Below, piece by piece: positions 1 to 7,212 of a DNA stretch of 64,000 bases. The translations under genes were made by a program, and so were the position numbers. A model generated the notes under the pieces. It saw only the letters and a list, made by a program, of their open reading frames with translations. It was not told where the DNA came from and made no database searches. This DNA comes from Pirellulimonas nuda (GTDB lineage Bacteria > Planctomycetota > Planctomycetia > Pirellulales > Lacipirellulaceae): positions 3,472,001 through 3,536,000 of the forward strand of contig NZ_CP036291.1 of assembly GCF_007750855.1 (NCBI RefSeq), in the 5' to 3' direction. Position 1 is the first letter of the stretch; every line of letters begins with the position of its first letter.

Positions 1-681
1 TGGGACGAAGACGCCGTGCGCCGGCGACTCCAAGAGATCGTCCTCCGAGATCATGCGGGGCCGCACTCGATCGGCCTGATCGACGAAACGAGCGACGTCA
101 AGAAGGGGGACAAGACGCCCGGCGTGCAGCGGCAGTACTGCGGCTGCGTCGGCAAGCAGGAGAACGGCATCGTCACGGTCCACTTGGGCTACGCGACCGG
201 CGACTTCCACGCGCTGGTCGACGGCGAGTTGTTCTTGCCGGAGAGTTGGTCGGAGGACCGCCAGCGGTGTCGGGCCGCCGGCATTCCCGAGGACATGGTC
301 TACCGCTCCAAGTGGAAGATCGCCCTGGAGCTTTGCGATCGGGCCGCGGCCCACGGCGTGATGTTCGACTGGCTGACGTTCGACGAAGGCTACGGCGGAA
401 AGCCGCTGTTTTTGCAGGGCTTGGACGGTCGAAAGCAACGCTTCGTCGCCGAGGTCCCGACGACGTTCTCGTGTTGGACCGACCGGCCGCGCGTGACGGA
501 GCGACCCTTTCGCCGCGGCGGTCGCGGCCGGCCCCGCAAGGTCCCGCGGTTGGTCGCCGCAGCGAGCGCCCCGCAGAGCGTGCAAGACCTCGCCGAGAAC
601 TGGCCCGAGCTGCGCGATCAAGCGTGGACCCGGTACTACGTGAAGGACGGCGAGAAGGGGCCGCTCGTGTGGGAGGCGAAG
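1..681 (+). pseudogene. IS701-family transposase, 5' part (split by IS3)
   Basis: The gene enters from the left edge of the window. The reading frame shows DDE transposase features of the IS701 group: LIDETSDVKKG (first Asp) and LTFDEGYGG (second Asp), with the typical comparison of the target protein GCVGKQENG. The frame runs to the Lys codon AAG at 679-681, where an IS3 element begins. The protein resumes in frame at 3770 (HARIVMKNDDG) after the duplicated AAG, so this is one gene cut by an insertion. The element cannot make an intact transposase. Its start lies outside the window. Confidence 0.88.
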
Positions 682-719
682 TGAGGTGGTGCGGAATTGA
701 CGGACAGGCGAGGAGCTTA

Positions 720-1574
720 ATTGGCTGGCCGTTTGATGTTCTCGAATTGGTGGGGAGAGAGGTAGCTGAGAGCGGAGTGCTTTCTTTCGAGGTTGTAGTA
801 AGCGACGTAGTTGGCGATCTCGCCACGCGCCTCGGCATGGTCTTGGTACTCGGTCATTTCGAGTTCGGTCTTGAAGGTCCCGAAGCAAGATTCCATGAAG
901 GCGTTGTCGTAGCAGTCTCCGGCGCGGCTCATGCTCTGACGCATCTCGGCGCGTCGCAGCACGGCCCGGTACTCGGCGCCCGCGTACTGGCCGCCCCGAT
1001 CGGTGTGGTGGATCAGCCCAGCGCCCGGGCCGCGTGAGCGGATCGCCGCGGTAAGCGCCGCCAGCACGAGTTGTTCGGTCATGTCTTGGCCGAGTTCCCA
1101 GCCGACGATGCGCCGCGAAAAACGGTCCATCAGTGTCGCCAGGTAGCTGAACACCCCGCCGACGATCGGCACGTAGGTAATATCTCCCACCCATAGTTGG
1201 TTGATGCTCGTTGGCTGCTCGGCCTCCAAGAGTAGGTTGGGGCTGTAGCCCAAGCGGTGGCGGCTCTCGGTGGTGCGGGGCTTGTAGGACTTCGGCTGGA
1301 TTGCCCGCAGGCCCTGCATCTCCAGTAGCTTCGCGACGCGACGCCGGCCGCACGCGTGGCCCATGTCGCTGAGCTCCGCGGCGATCCGACGCGCCCCGTA
1401 GCGGCGGCTGTGCTTCTGGAAGACCGTACGCACCAAGGGCAGCAGTTCCGAGTCCTGCTCGTCACGTGTTGTCGGCTCGGCCCGACGCCAAGCGTAGTAC
1501 GCGCTGCGGCTCACGCCCAAGATGCCGCAGGCCTCCTGCACCGACGCGGCGTTGATAGCGACGATCGCTTCCAT
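720..1574 (-). CDS. IS3-family transposase OrfB (DDE integrase core)
   Basis: This 284- to 285-aa protein starts MEAIVAINAASVQEAC and has the IS3 OrfB layout: an HTH_21-like region, then an rve integrase core. The catalytic triad is visible as Asp in LWVGDITYVP, Asp in HHTDRGGQY and Glu in DNAFMESCFGTFK, followed by the terminal YYNLERKHSALSYLSP motif. In an intact IS3 it is made as an OrfAB fusion by -1 frameshifting. The A-run at 1622-1628 (minus strand), followed by GCG TTG ATT in the orfA frame, is the old slippery site. The upstream half, orfA, is now separated by the IS110 insertion, so the fusion can no longer be made. Confidence 0.9.
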
Positions 1575-1628
1575 GGCGGCGTAGACCTCCGTTACTCGTT
1601 GCGGCCGAAAATAATCAACGCTTTTTTT

Positions 1629-1884
1629 ATCGGGTATGGATGGAGTAGTTGTGTCTGTCCCAGGAACGTGGTCCGATGATGAGACCGGGTTTGGGACGGA
1701 ATGTCGGACTCTAATCTAGTGACGCGACGGGCCATTCATTCCGGGGCCGGCCGAGAGGTCTTATGGGCCACGAGCCCGTTTTTTTAATTGGCCGCCCCCA
1801 CGGCCCACCCGGCTGGGCTTCGAGCCCGAAGAGGTAGTTGCCGAACGGCCCGGCTCGTCCGTCACGCTTGATGAGGGCATCGCC
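1629..1884 (+). other. IS110 left noncoding end, bridge-RNA candidate region
   Basis: This 256-bp leader of the IS110 element has no gene but contains hairpin-forming sequence, for example GGGCTTCGAGCCC near 1816-1828. In IS110-group elements the left noncoding end encodes the bridge RNA that selects target and donor; in the IS1111 group the guide RNA is at the other end. That an RNA is made here is inference from family knowledge, since no promoter or covariance model was tested. Confidence 0.4.
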
Positions 1885-3186
1885 ATGAAGCGGTTCATTG
1901 GGCTCGACGTCCACAAGGCGGTCGTCGAGGTGTGCGTCATCGACGAGAAGGGGGAGCGGGTCTTTCGCCGCCGGATCGATTGCACGCGGGAGGCCTTGCT
2001 TCGGTTCGCCGAGGAGCTCACCGGCGAGGACAGCGTGGCGTTGGAAGTGACGACCAACGCTTGGGCCGTGGCAGACCTGCTCCGGCCGTTTGTCGGTCGG
2101 ATTGTTGTCAGCAACCCGATGAAGACCAAGGCGATCGCCGAGGCGAAGGTCAAGACCGATAAGGTTGACGCCGAAGTGCTGGCGCAGCTCCTGCGGTGCG
2201 ACTACCTGCCCAGTGTTTGGGTGCCGGATGACGTGACGAGGACGCTCCGCCAGCTCACCGGCCGGCGCGAACGGCTCGTAGCCGAGCGAACGCGTCTGAA
2301 GAACCGCATCCAGAGCGTTCTGGCCAGCATCCTTGTACCGGTTCCGGTGAAGACGCTGTTCTGCCAGGTCGGATTGCGGTGGCTGGCCGGCTGTGGCTTG
2401 CCTGCAGAACTACGAGCGCTCGTCGAATCGGACCTGCGGCTGATCGCTGTTGTCGATCAGGAGATCGATGCCTTGGAGGCGACGCTCCGCCAACAGGCGT
2501 GGGGCCTGCCGCGCGTCCGGCTGCTGATGACGGTCCCGGGGATGGACTACTGCGTCGCTCTTTCGCTGATCGCCGCCCTGGGAGACTTGTCTCGGTTCGA
2601 GGACGGTGAGCACGCCGCCAGCTACCTGGGCCTAACACCCTCGGTCAAGCAGTCGGCGGCCACATGCCACTATGGTCCGATCACGAAGCGCGGGAACTCC
2701 CACGCTCGGTGGTTGCTTACCCAGGCGGCCCAGAATATGGCCCGGCAGCCGGGTCCGCTGGGGGTCTTCTTCCGCCGACTCGCGAAACGGAAGTGCTGGA
2801 ATGTGGCGGTCTGCGCGACCGCTCGGAAGCTGGTCGGCGTCGCATGGCTGATGCTCAAGAACAACGAGCCCTACCGCTACGCGAACCCGACGACCACCCA
2901 GAGGAAACTCTCTCGCCTCCGGGTCGCCGTGACCGGCGAGCTGCGGAAGCCTGAGCACAAAGGCCGTCGACCGGGGGTCAAGAACGGCGCCAACCCTCCT
3001 TCCCGCTTGGAACCGTCGCTGCAGCGCGTATGCGAGCAGGAAGGGTTGCCGCCGGTTCACGGATTCGAGCAGCTGCCGGCCGGCGAACAACAGGTGCTGC
3101 GGACGCTGGGCGTCATCGACTTCGTCCAGCAGATCAACCAAGATCGGCGGTCACCGCGAAAATCTCCCACTCGTGCCAGGAACTAA
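1885..3186 (+). CDS. IS110-family transposase (DEDD, 433 aa)
   Basis: The N-terminus, MKRFIGLDVHKAVVEVCVID, is the RuvC-like DEDD domain with the first Asp in GLDVHK. It is followed by VALEVTTNAWAVADLL (Glu) and KTDKVDAEVLAQLL (Asp pair). The C-terminal half has the Transposase_20 region with MTVPGMDYCVALSLIAALGDLSRF, YLGLTPSVKQSA and the serine motif KRGNSHARWLLTQAA. Length and domain order are normal for IS110, and no frameshift is seen, so this is probably functional. The start follows GAGGGCATCGCC and fits the family N-terminus. The gene is antisense to the IS3 genes around it. Confidence 0.93.
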   Translation: MKRFIGLDVHKAVVEVCVIDEKGERVFRRRIDCTREALLRFAEELTGEDSVALEVTTNAWAVADLLRPFVGRIVVSNPMKTKAIAEAKVKTDKVDAEVLAQLLRCDYLPSVWVPDDVTRTLRQLTGRRERLVAERTRLKNRIQSVLASILVPVPVKTLFCQVGLRWLAGCGLPAELRALVESDLRLIAVVDQEIDALEATLRQQAWGLPRVRLLMTVPGMDYCVALSLIAALGDLSRFEDGEHAASYLGLTPSVKQSAATCHYGPITKRGNSHARWLLTQAAQNMARQPGPLGVFFRRLAKRKCWNVAVCATARKLVGVAWLMLKNNEPYRYANPTTTQRKLSRLRVAVTGELRKPEHKGRRPGVKNGANPPSRLEPSLQRVCEQEGLPPVHGFEQLPAGEQQVLRTLGVIDFVQQINQDRRSPRKSPTRARN

Positions 3187-3282
3187 GCGATCACCTTCCA
3201 GCAACACAAATCAATGATCGGAGCGACGCTCGCAATGCATCTGGCGGACGGCTACGCCGGCAATCTTTTGGCGTTCACGCAG

Positions 3283-3336
3283 ACCAGGGGTGCTCATTGC
3301 CGCCCCCTGGACCCCTGGCTAACCACTTCTCCTGTT
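3283..3336 (+). repeat. 54-bp dispersed repeat, copy 1
   Basis: This sequence begins ACCAGGGGTGCTCATTGCCG and ends CCACTTCTCCTGTTC. It recurs almost unchanged at 23006-23060 downstream of another transposase. It contains the inverted repeat CCAGGGG...CCCCTGG. Here it lies in the 3' noncoding end of the IS110 element. Confidence 0.75.
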
Positions 3337-3439
3337 CTGCGCTGCCGCGTTGAGCTTCACTCCGTCGTGGAGACGTCCTGTCCGAATCTCAATCCCGACC
3401 GTGACAACACCTTGCCGAGGAGTTGACCGATCCAGAGGT

Positions 3440-3726
3440 AACACGTCCCGCTCACGCTCGACCCGACGCAGCTCGACCTCTAGCTCACGGACACGCGTTT
3501 CCAAGGCGCCCGCCACAGGTCCGCTCTCGGCGAGCTGCTCACGCTTCCAGCGGTACAGCACGTTAGCGTGCGACACCCCCAGGCGCTCGGCGACCGAACC
3601 GGCCGTGTGACCGTCCAGCAGCATCTGCACCGCTTCCTGCTTGAACTCCGGCGTGAATACGCGGCGTCCCGGCTTCGTCGGCTGTGGCTTCTTGCGTGGC
3701 ATGGCGGCGATCCTTTCGCCAGACAT
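3440..3726 (-). pseudogene. IS3-family OrfA, 3' end lost to IS110 insertion
   Basis: The frame starting MSGERIAAMPRKKPQPTKPG (an alternative start at MPRKK, 3702, is equally plausible) has the HTH_Tnp_1 pattern FTPEFKQEAVQMLLDGHTAG then VAERLGVSHANVLYRWKREQ. A coiled-coil segment with ETRVRELEVELRRVERERDVL follows. At RDVL the gene is broken by the IS110 element, and the last residues (KKALIIFGRNE) are encoded at 1595-1628. The open frame continues a short way into IS110 but that tail is not native. Confidence 0.88.
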
Positions 3727-3766
3727 TCTAAGCTCCTCACCTGTCCGTCAATTCCGCACCACCTCA

Positions 3767-4316
3767 AAGCACGCCCGCATCGTCATGAAGAACGACGACG
3801 GGTTGCCGGGGATCGAACTCCACCTGCTCGTCGCCCGCAACGCATTGAACCACGATGAGGTGAAGTATTTCATCAGCAACGCCCCGTCCGACACGACCAT
3901 CGAGACGTTGTTGCTGGTTGCGTTCTCGCGGTGGCGCGTCGAACGGTGCTTCCGCGACCAGAAGCAGGAGATCGGACTCGATCAGTGGGAGGGCCGCTGT
4001 TACCTCGGTCTCAAACGCCACTTGATCCTGTCGTGCGTCAGCTACTTGTTCCTGGCCCGCTGTCGTGAACGGCTGCGGGGGAAAAAATCCGGAGGTCACG
4101 GTCTGCCAAGTCCACGCCGCCGTCGGCGCGCTGCTGCCGAGTTGGCAGCGTAACGGCCGGGCCTCGCCGACGCTCATCGAGCACACCGCCAACGTCATCC
4201 AGCACTGGCAACAACGCAACGCCGCCGCGCGGGCCTCCCACCGGAAGCGAACCCTGAAAAAACTGCGGAGAAACGGCATCATTCTCAAAGGCCTGATACG
4301 CTGCAGATGGACGTGA
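3767..4316 (+). pseudogene. IS701-family transposase, 3' part with frameshift
   Basis: This continues the frame broken at 681. The third catalytic residue is in the motif VERCFRDQKQEIGLDQWEGR, with the region LKRHLILSCVSYLFLARCRE after it. At about 4078-4088 (GGGGGAAAAAA) the frame is lost. The family C-terminus NPEVTVCQVHAAVGALLPSW through to GLIRCRW continues in the +1 frame to a stop at 4316. The copy therefore carries an indel as well as the insertion and is dead unless frameshifting occurs. Confidence 0.85.
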
Positions 4317-4330
4317 CCTAGCGCTGTAGT

Positions 4331-5420
4331 GTTAGGACGTTACAGTTGCAAGGCCGGTCGCAGCGGCGGATCGCTCGGGAGCTGGGGATTAGTCGTGGCG
4401 CCGTTGCACGTCAGTTGCTGGCGGGCTCCGGGCCGACGCTCCAGAGCGACGGGCCGGAGGGTTCAAACAGGGCCAAAGCGCCTCCCGGGTCGGAGGCTGC
4501 CGAAGCCCCCCCAAACAGGGCCAAAGCGCCCCCCGGGTCGCGGAGTCTGTGCGACCCGTTCCGCGGCTTGGTGCTTGCCAAGCTTGAGCAAGGCTTAGCG
4601 GCCCAGCGGATCTTCCAAGACCTGGTCGCCGAGCACGGATTTACCGGCAAGTACCACAGCGTACGCCGGTTCGTAGCCAAGCTCAGCCAGAACACGCCGC
4701 TGCCGTTTCGGCGGATGGAAGTCGCCCCTGGCCAAGAAGCCCAGATCGACTTTGGCACCGGGGCGCCGATCGTCGCGGCGGACGGCAGTCGCCGTCGGAC
4801 GCATGTCTTGCGAGTCGTGCTGAGCCATTCGCGCAAGGCGTATAGCGAGGTCGTCTATCGGCAGACTACCGACGATCTGATCCATTGTTTGGAGAACGCG
4901 TTTTGGCATTTTGGCGGCGTGCCCAAGACGCTGGTCCCTGACAATCTCAAAGCGGCCGTGCTGAAGGCCGATTGGTACGACCCCGATCTCAATCCGAAGC
5001 TACGCAGCTTCTGCGAGCACTACGGCGCCGCGCTCTTGCCGACCAAGCCACGCATGCCGCGTCACAAGGGCAAGGTCGAACGAGGGGTGGCCTATGTCCA
5101 GGAGAACGCGCTGAAGGGGCTTACGTTCAGCAGCCTGCGTGAGCAGAACGATCACCTGCTGCACTGGGAAACCACGGTTGCCGACACGCGGATTCACGGC
5201 ACGACGCAGCAGCAAGTGCTGAAGCACTTCCGTGAGGTGGAACGCCCCACGCTGGGGGCGTTGCCGCGCGAGCGCTTCCCTTGCTTCCAGGAAGGTCAAC
5301 GCATTGTCAGTCGCGACGGGCACATCGCGGTCGCCAAGTCGTACTACAGCGTGCCGCCAGAGTACTTGGGACGCACGCTATGGGTGCGGTGGGATTCCCA
5401 CTTGGTCCGCGTTCTCACTA
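4331..5420 (+). pseudogene. istA: IS21-family transposase IstA, truncated at both ends
   Basis: The frame opens just after a TAG at 4328 with VRTLQLQGRSQRRIARELGI, an IstA helix-turn-helix whose usual first residues are missing. An rve core follows: AQIDFGTGAPIVAADG (Asp), VPDNLKAAV (Asp) and HKGKVERGVAYVQ (Glu). The C-terminal region VAKSYYSVPPEYLGRTLWVRW ends after HLVRV, where the IS200 element begins. The linker after the HTH has a direct repeat coding for NRAKAPPGS twice (about 4466-4493 and 4512-4539). No istB follows. The last open residues are IS200 sequence. Confidence 0.85.
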
Positions 5421-5986
5421 AACTACCACCGGCTGAAGCCGGTGGGTTTGGATTCGGACTGAAGTCCTCAACTCACGATGGTGGAGTAACTTGGAATCGG
5501 TCGTCACCATCGCTTGGTTCGGCGCCGTCCTGCCCGCGGATGTACGCCGCGATAGCCTCGTCGGTCACGTTACCGCTGGTCGCCACGAAGTAGCCCCGCG
5601 CCCACAGATGCCGACCCCAGAACCGCCTCTCAATGTGCTTGAACTCCATCATCAGCTTCCGCGACGTCTTCCCCTTGATGGACTGCATAATCTTGCTCGG
5701 CGAGAGTGTCGGCGGGCACGACAGCAATACGTGCACGTGATCGAGCGACACCGACCCCTGCAGAATCTCGATGTCATTGGTCCGGCAGACCTCACGCACC
5801 AAGTCCCGAACCCGTGTGCCTACTGCACCCGAAAGGACCTGCTTCCGGTACTTCGTCACCCACACCAAGTGATACTTGATGTCAAAGCGGCTATGCGCAC
5901 CCGTGCGGTAGTTCTCCATCCACCCAATATATGAACCTAAAGGCTTCGCCTGAAGGCGAGGGTTTCAGACCCATCGCAGGGACAAT
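5421..5986 (-). mobile_element. IS200/IS605-type element with paired end hairpins
   Basis: The element carries a single tnpA on the minus strand. Both ends have imperfect palindromes with the same TGAA loop: CCACCGGC-TGAA-GCCGGTGG at 5426-5445 and CTTCGCC-TGAA-GGCGAGG at 5944-5961. Subterminal hairpins of this type are what Y1 HUH transposases recognise. The element joins a broken istA on the left to the start of the 2.1-kb duplicated segment (5987) on the right. Exact tips are estimated from those two joins. Confidence 0.75.
5473..5919 (-). CDS. tnpA: IS200/IS605-type transposase TnpA (Y1 HUH, 148 aa)
   Basis: This is a small single-domain Transposase_17 (Y1_Tnp) protein: RFDIKYHLVWVTKYRK at the N-terminus, the HUH metal motif in LDHVHVLLSCPP, and the nucleophile Tyr expected in the segment ARGYFVATSGNVTDEAIAAY. 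Length matches IS200 TnpA. These enzymes move single-stranded DNA by recognising end hairpins, and hairpins are present here at both ends. The C-terminal tail after YIRGQ is longer than usual. The frame is intact. Confidence 0.9.
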   Translation of the reverse strand: MENYRTGAHSRFDIKYHLVWVTKYRKQVLSGAVGTRVRDLVREVCRTNDIEILQGSVSLDHVHVLLSCPPTLSPSKIMQSIKGKTSRKLMMEFKHIERRFWGRHLWARGYFVATSGNVTDEAIAAYIRGQDGAEPSDGDDRFQVTPPS

Positions 5987-6118
5987 TCGGGCGCCGTCGC
6001 TGTGCACGGGGAGCCCCCCCGCGGCCAGCATCTGCATCACCATCGAGGTGCCGGACCGCGGGAGCCCGGTGACGATCGTGACAAAACCGGGCGGCGGGTC
6101 GATGCGAAGCGTCGTCAT
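5987..6118 (-). pseudogene. Sulfotransferase, 5' fragment
   Basis: Only the first 40-odd codons remain, starting MTTLRIDPPPGFVTIVTGLP with the PAPS-binding loop GLPRSGTSMVMQMLAAGG and ending at HSDGAR. It is almost identical to the start of the complete gene at 57701-58300. The rest has been replaced by the IS200 element. The fragment lacks the 3'-phosphate-binding part and cannot be active. Confidence 0.88.
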
Positions 6119-6318
6119 GGGTCGTTATTCGTGAGCAGCAAGGGGGCCCGCGGTAGCAGTCCCCGATCCGCGTTAGCGCGTTATACCTTGGATGGGCGTG
6201 TGCGTCCCCCCGGTCGCCGTGGAGGCCGCACCGGACCCCCGACGGCGCCAACGGCCAAGAGAACCGCTGCGTTAAACTCCGGGGCCACTCCCACTCTCGC
6301 TGAGGCTGCTCATCGACC

Positions 6319-6833
6319 TTAGCTTACGCCGCTTTGCTTATTCGGGCGAAATCTTGTTCTCGGGACCCCGGTCTGGTCGCGTCGAAGCCGCGAGCTTCGG
6401 TTGGAGCGCGGCGATCGACACGCCGGATTCTTCACTCCGGTGCGTGTAGGCGGCGTGCGGTGGGCGCGGCGCCTTGGTCATCGGTCGCCGCAGACCCACC
6501 GCCGGCGAAACAGCAGCGGCCCCCCACCTGCCGCCCGCCCGACCCGCGGAAGACCGTGTCGAGCTTTCGTTCCGACAGCACGTTGGCCGAGGGCCCTCGC
6601 ACCATCACCGCTGCGGGCGCCGGCTTGGCGGACCGCCGAGCCCGCATCGATCACCGCAATGCCCTCGGTGAGACCCAGAGGCTCCCACGAGTCCGCCAAG
6701 AAGCAGTACAATCAGCCCGTCGCTCGAGCAGGCGTTGGCCTGAAAGGGATGGGCGAACACGGACGAAACCCAACGAGCGCACCGCCGCTCGACCGCCACG
6801 CTCGAAGACGACTTATTCGCCCAAGGACCCAAG
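6319..6833. other. Noncoding stretch upstream of csrA (duplicated)
   Basis: I see no convincing gene here. Open frames on both strands have the look of GC-rich chance frames. The stretch is retained in both duplicate copies (58500-59016) with small indels that would shift any frame, which argues against a protein. It could hold the csrA promoter. Confidence 0.5.
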
Positions 6834-7019
6834 ATGGTGATCATCGAGCGGACGGTTGGGGAGTCCATCCGCGTACAGGGCGCCCTCATCCACATCGAGC
6901 AGATCGTCGGCGACGCCGTGCGTCTGGGGGTGGAGGCAGACCGGAGCATTTCGGTGCACCGTGGCGAGGTTTACGATGCGATCCAGCGGAGCATCGCCCC
7001 TGCCGGTCCTGAGGGATGA
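6834..7019 (+). CDS. csrA: Carbon storage regulator CsrA, copy 1
   Basis: This 61-aa protein matches CsrA/RsmA along its whole length: MVIIERTVGESIRVQGALIH, then GDAVRLGVEA and ISVHRGEVYDAIQ. The RNA-contacting residues expected in the family are present, with Arg near position 6 and Arg in the VHR motif near position 44. CsrA dimers bind GGA motifs in mRNA leaders and alter translation or stability. The start follows AAGGA at 6822-6826. A copy with the same translated sequence lies at 59017-59202. The neighbour is a HEAT-like gene on the other strand, so the target is not evident from context. Confidence 0.9.
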   Translation: MVIIERTVGESIRVQGALIHIEQIVGDAVRLGVEADRSISVHRGEVYDAIQRSIAPAGPEG

Positions 7020-7212
7020 GGCGCGTGGCGGCGTTCGCGCCCGCAGACAGGCAGGAAACCGGCGCGCTGCGGCTGGACTCGTTTCGCACGGGCCGTGTCT
7101 GCCCCGTGTCCTAGGCCCGCGGCGCAGCCAACTCGGCGACGATCGGCAGCGTGGGGTCGCGGCGGGAGAACGCCGACGTCAGCTTCCAGACGCCCCCGCC
7201 GGACCCCTCTGC

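Larger units (their letters stand above)
1629..3439 (+). mobile_element. IS110-family element inserted in IS3
   Basis: The boundaries come from the host IS3 gene. On the minus strand the orfA codons for RDVL end at 3440, and the codons for KKALIIFGRNE resume at 1628, rebuilding an uninterrupted RDVLKKAL junction. The inserted DNA is therefore about 1629-3439 (1811 bp, uncertain by 1-2 bases because a T could belong to either side). There are no terminal inverted repeats and no longer target duplication, which fits IS110. It carries one transposase (1885-3186) with about 250 bp of noncoding DNA on each side. Confidence 0.85.
682..3766 (-). mobile_element. IS3-family element with an IS110 element inside
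   Basis: The ends are inverted repeats of about 38 bp with one mismatch: left 682-719 begins TGAGGTGGTGCGGAATTGAC, and the right end is its complement at 3729-3766. A 3-bp target duplication AAG flanks the element (679-681 and 3767-3769), as expected for IS3. The genes run on the minus strand, orfA (3440-3726) then orfB (720-1574). Without the 1811-bp IS110 inside it, the element would be 1274 bp, a normal IS3 size. The clean ends and target duplication point to a fairly recent insertion. Confidence 0.93.
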
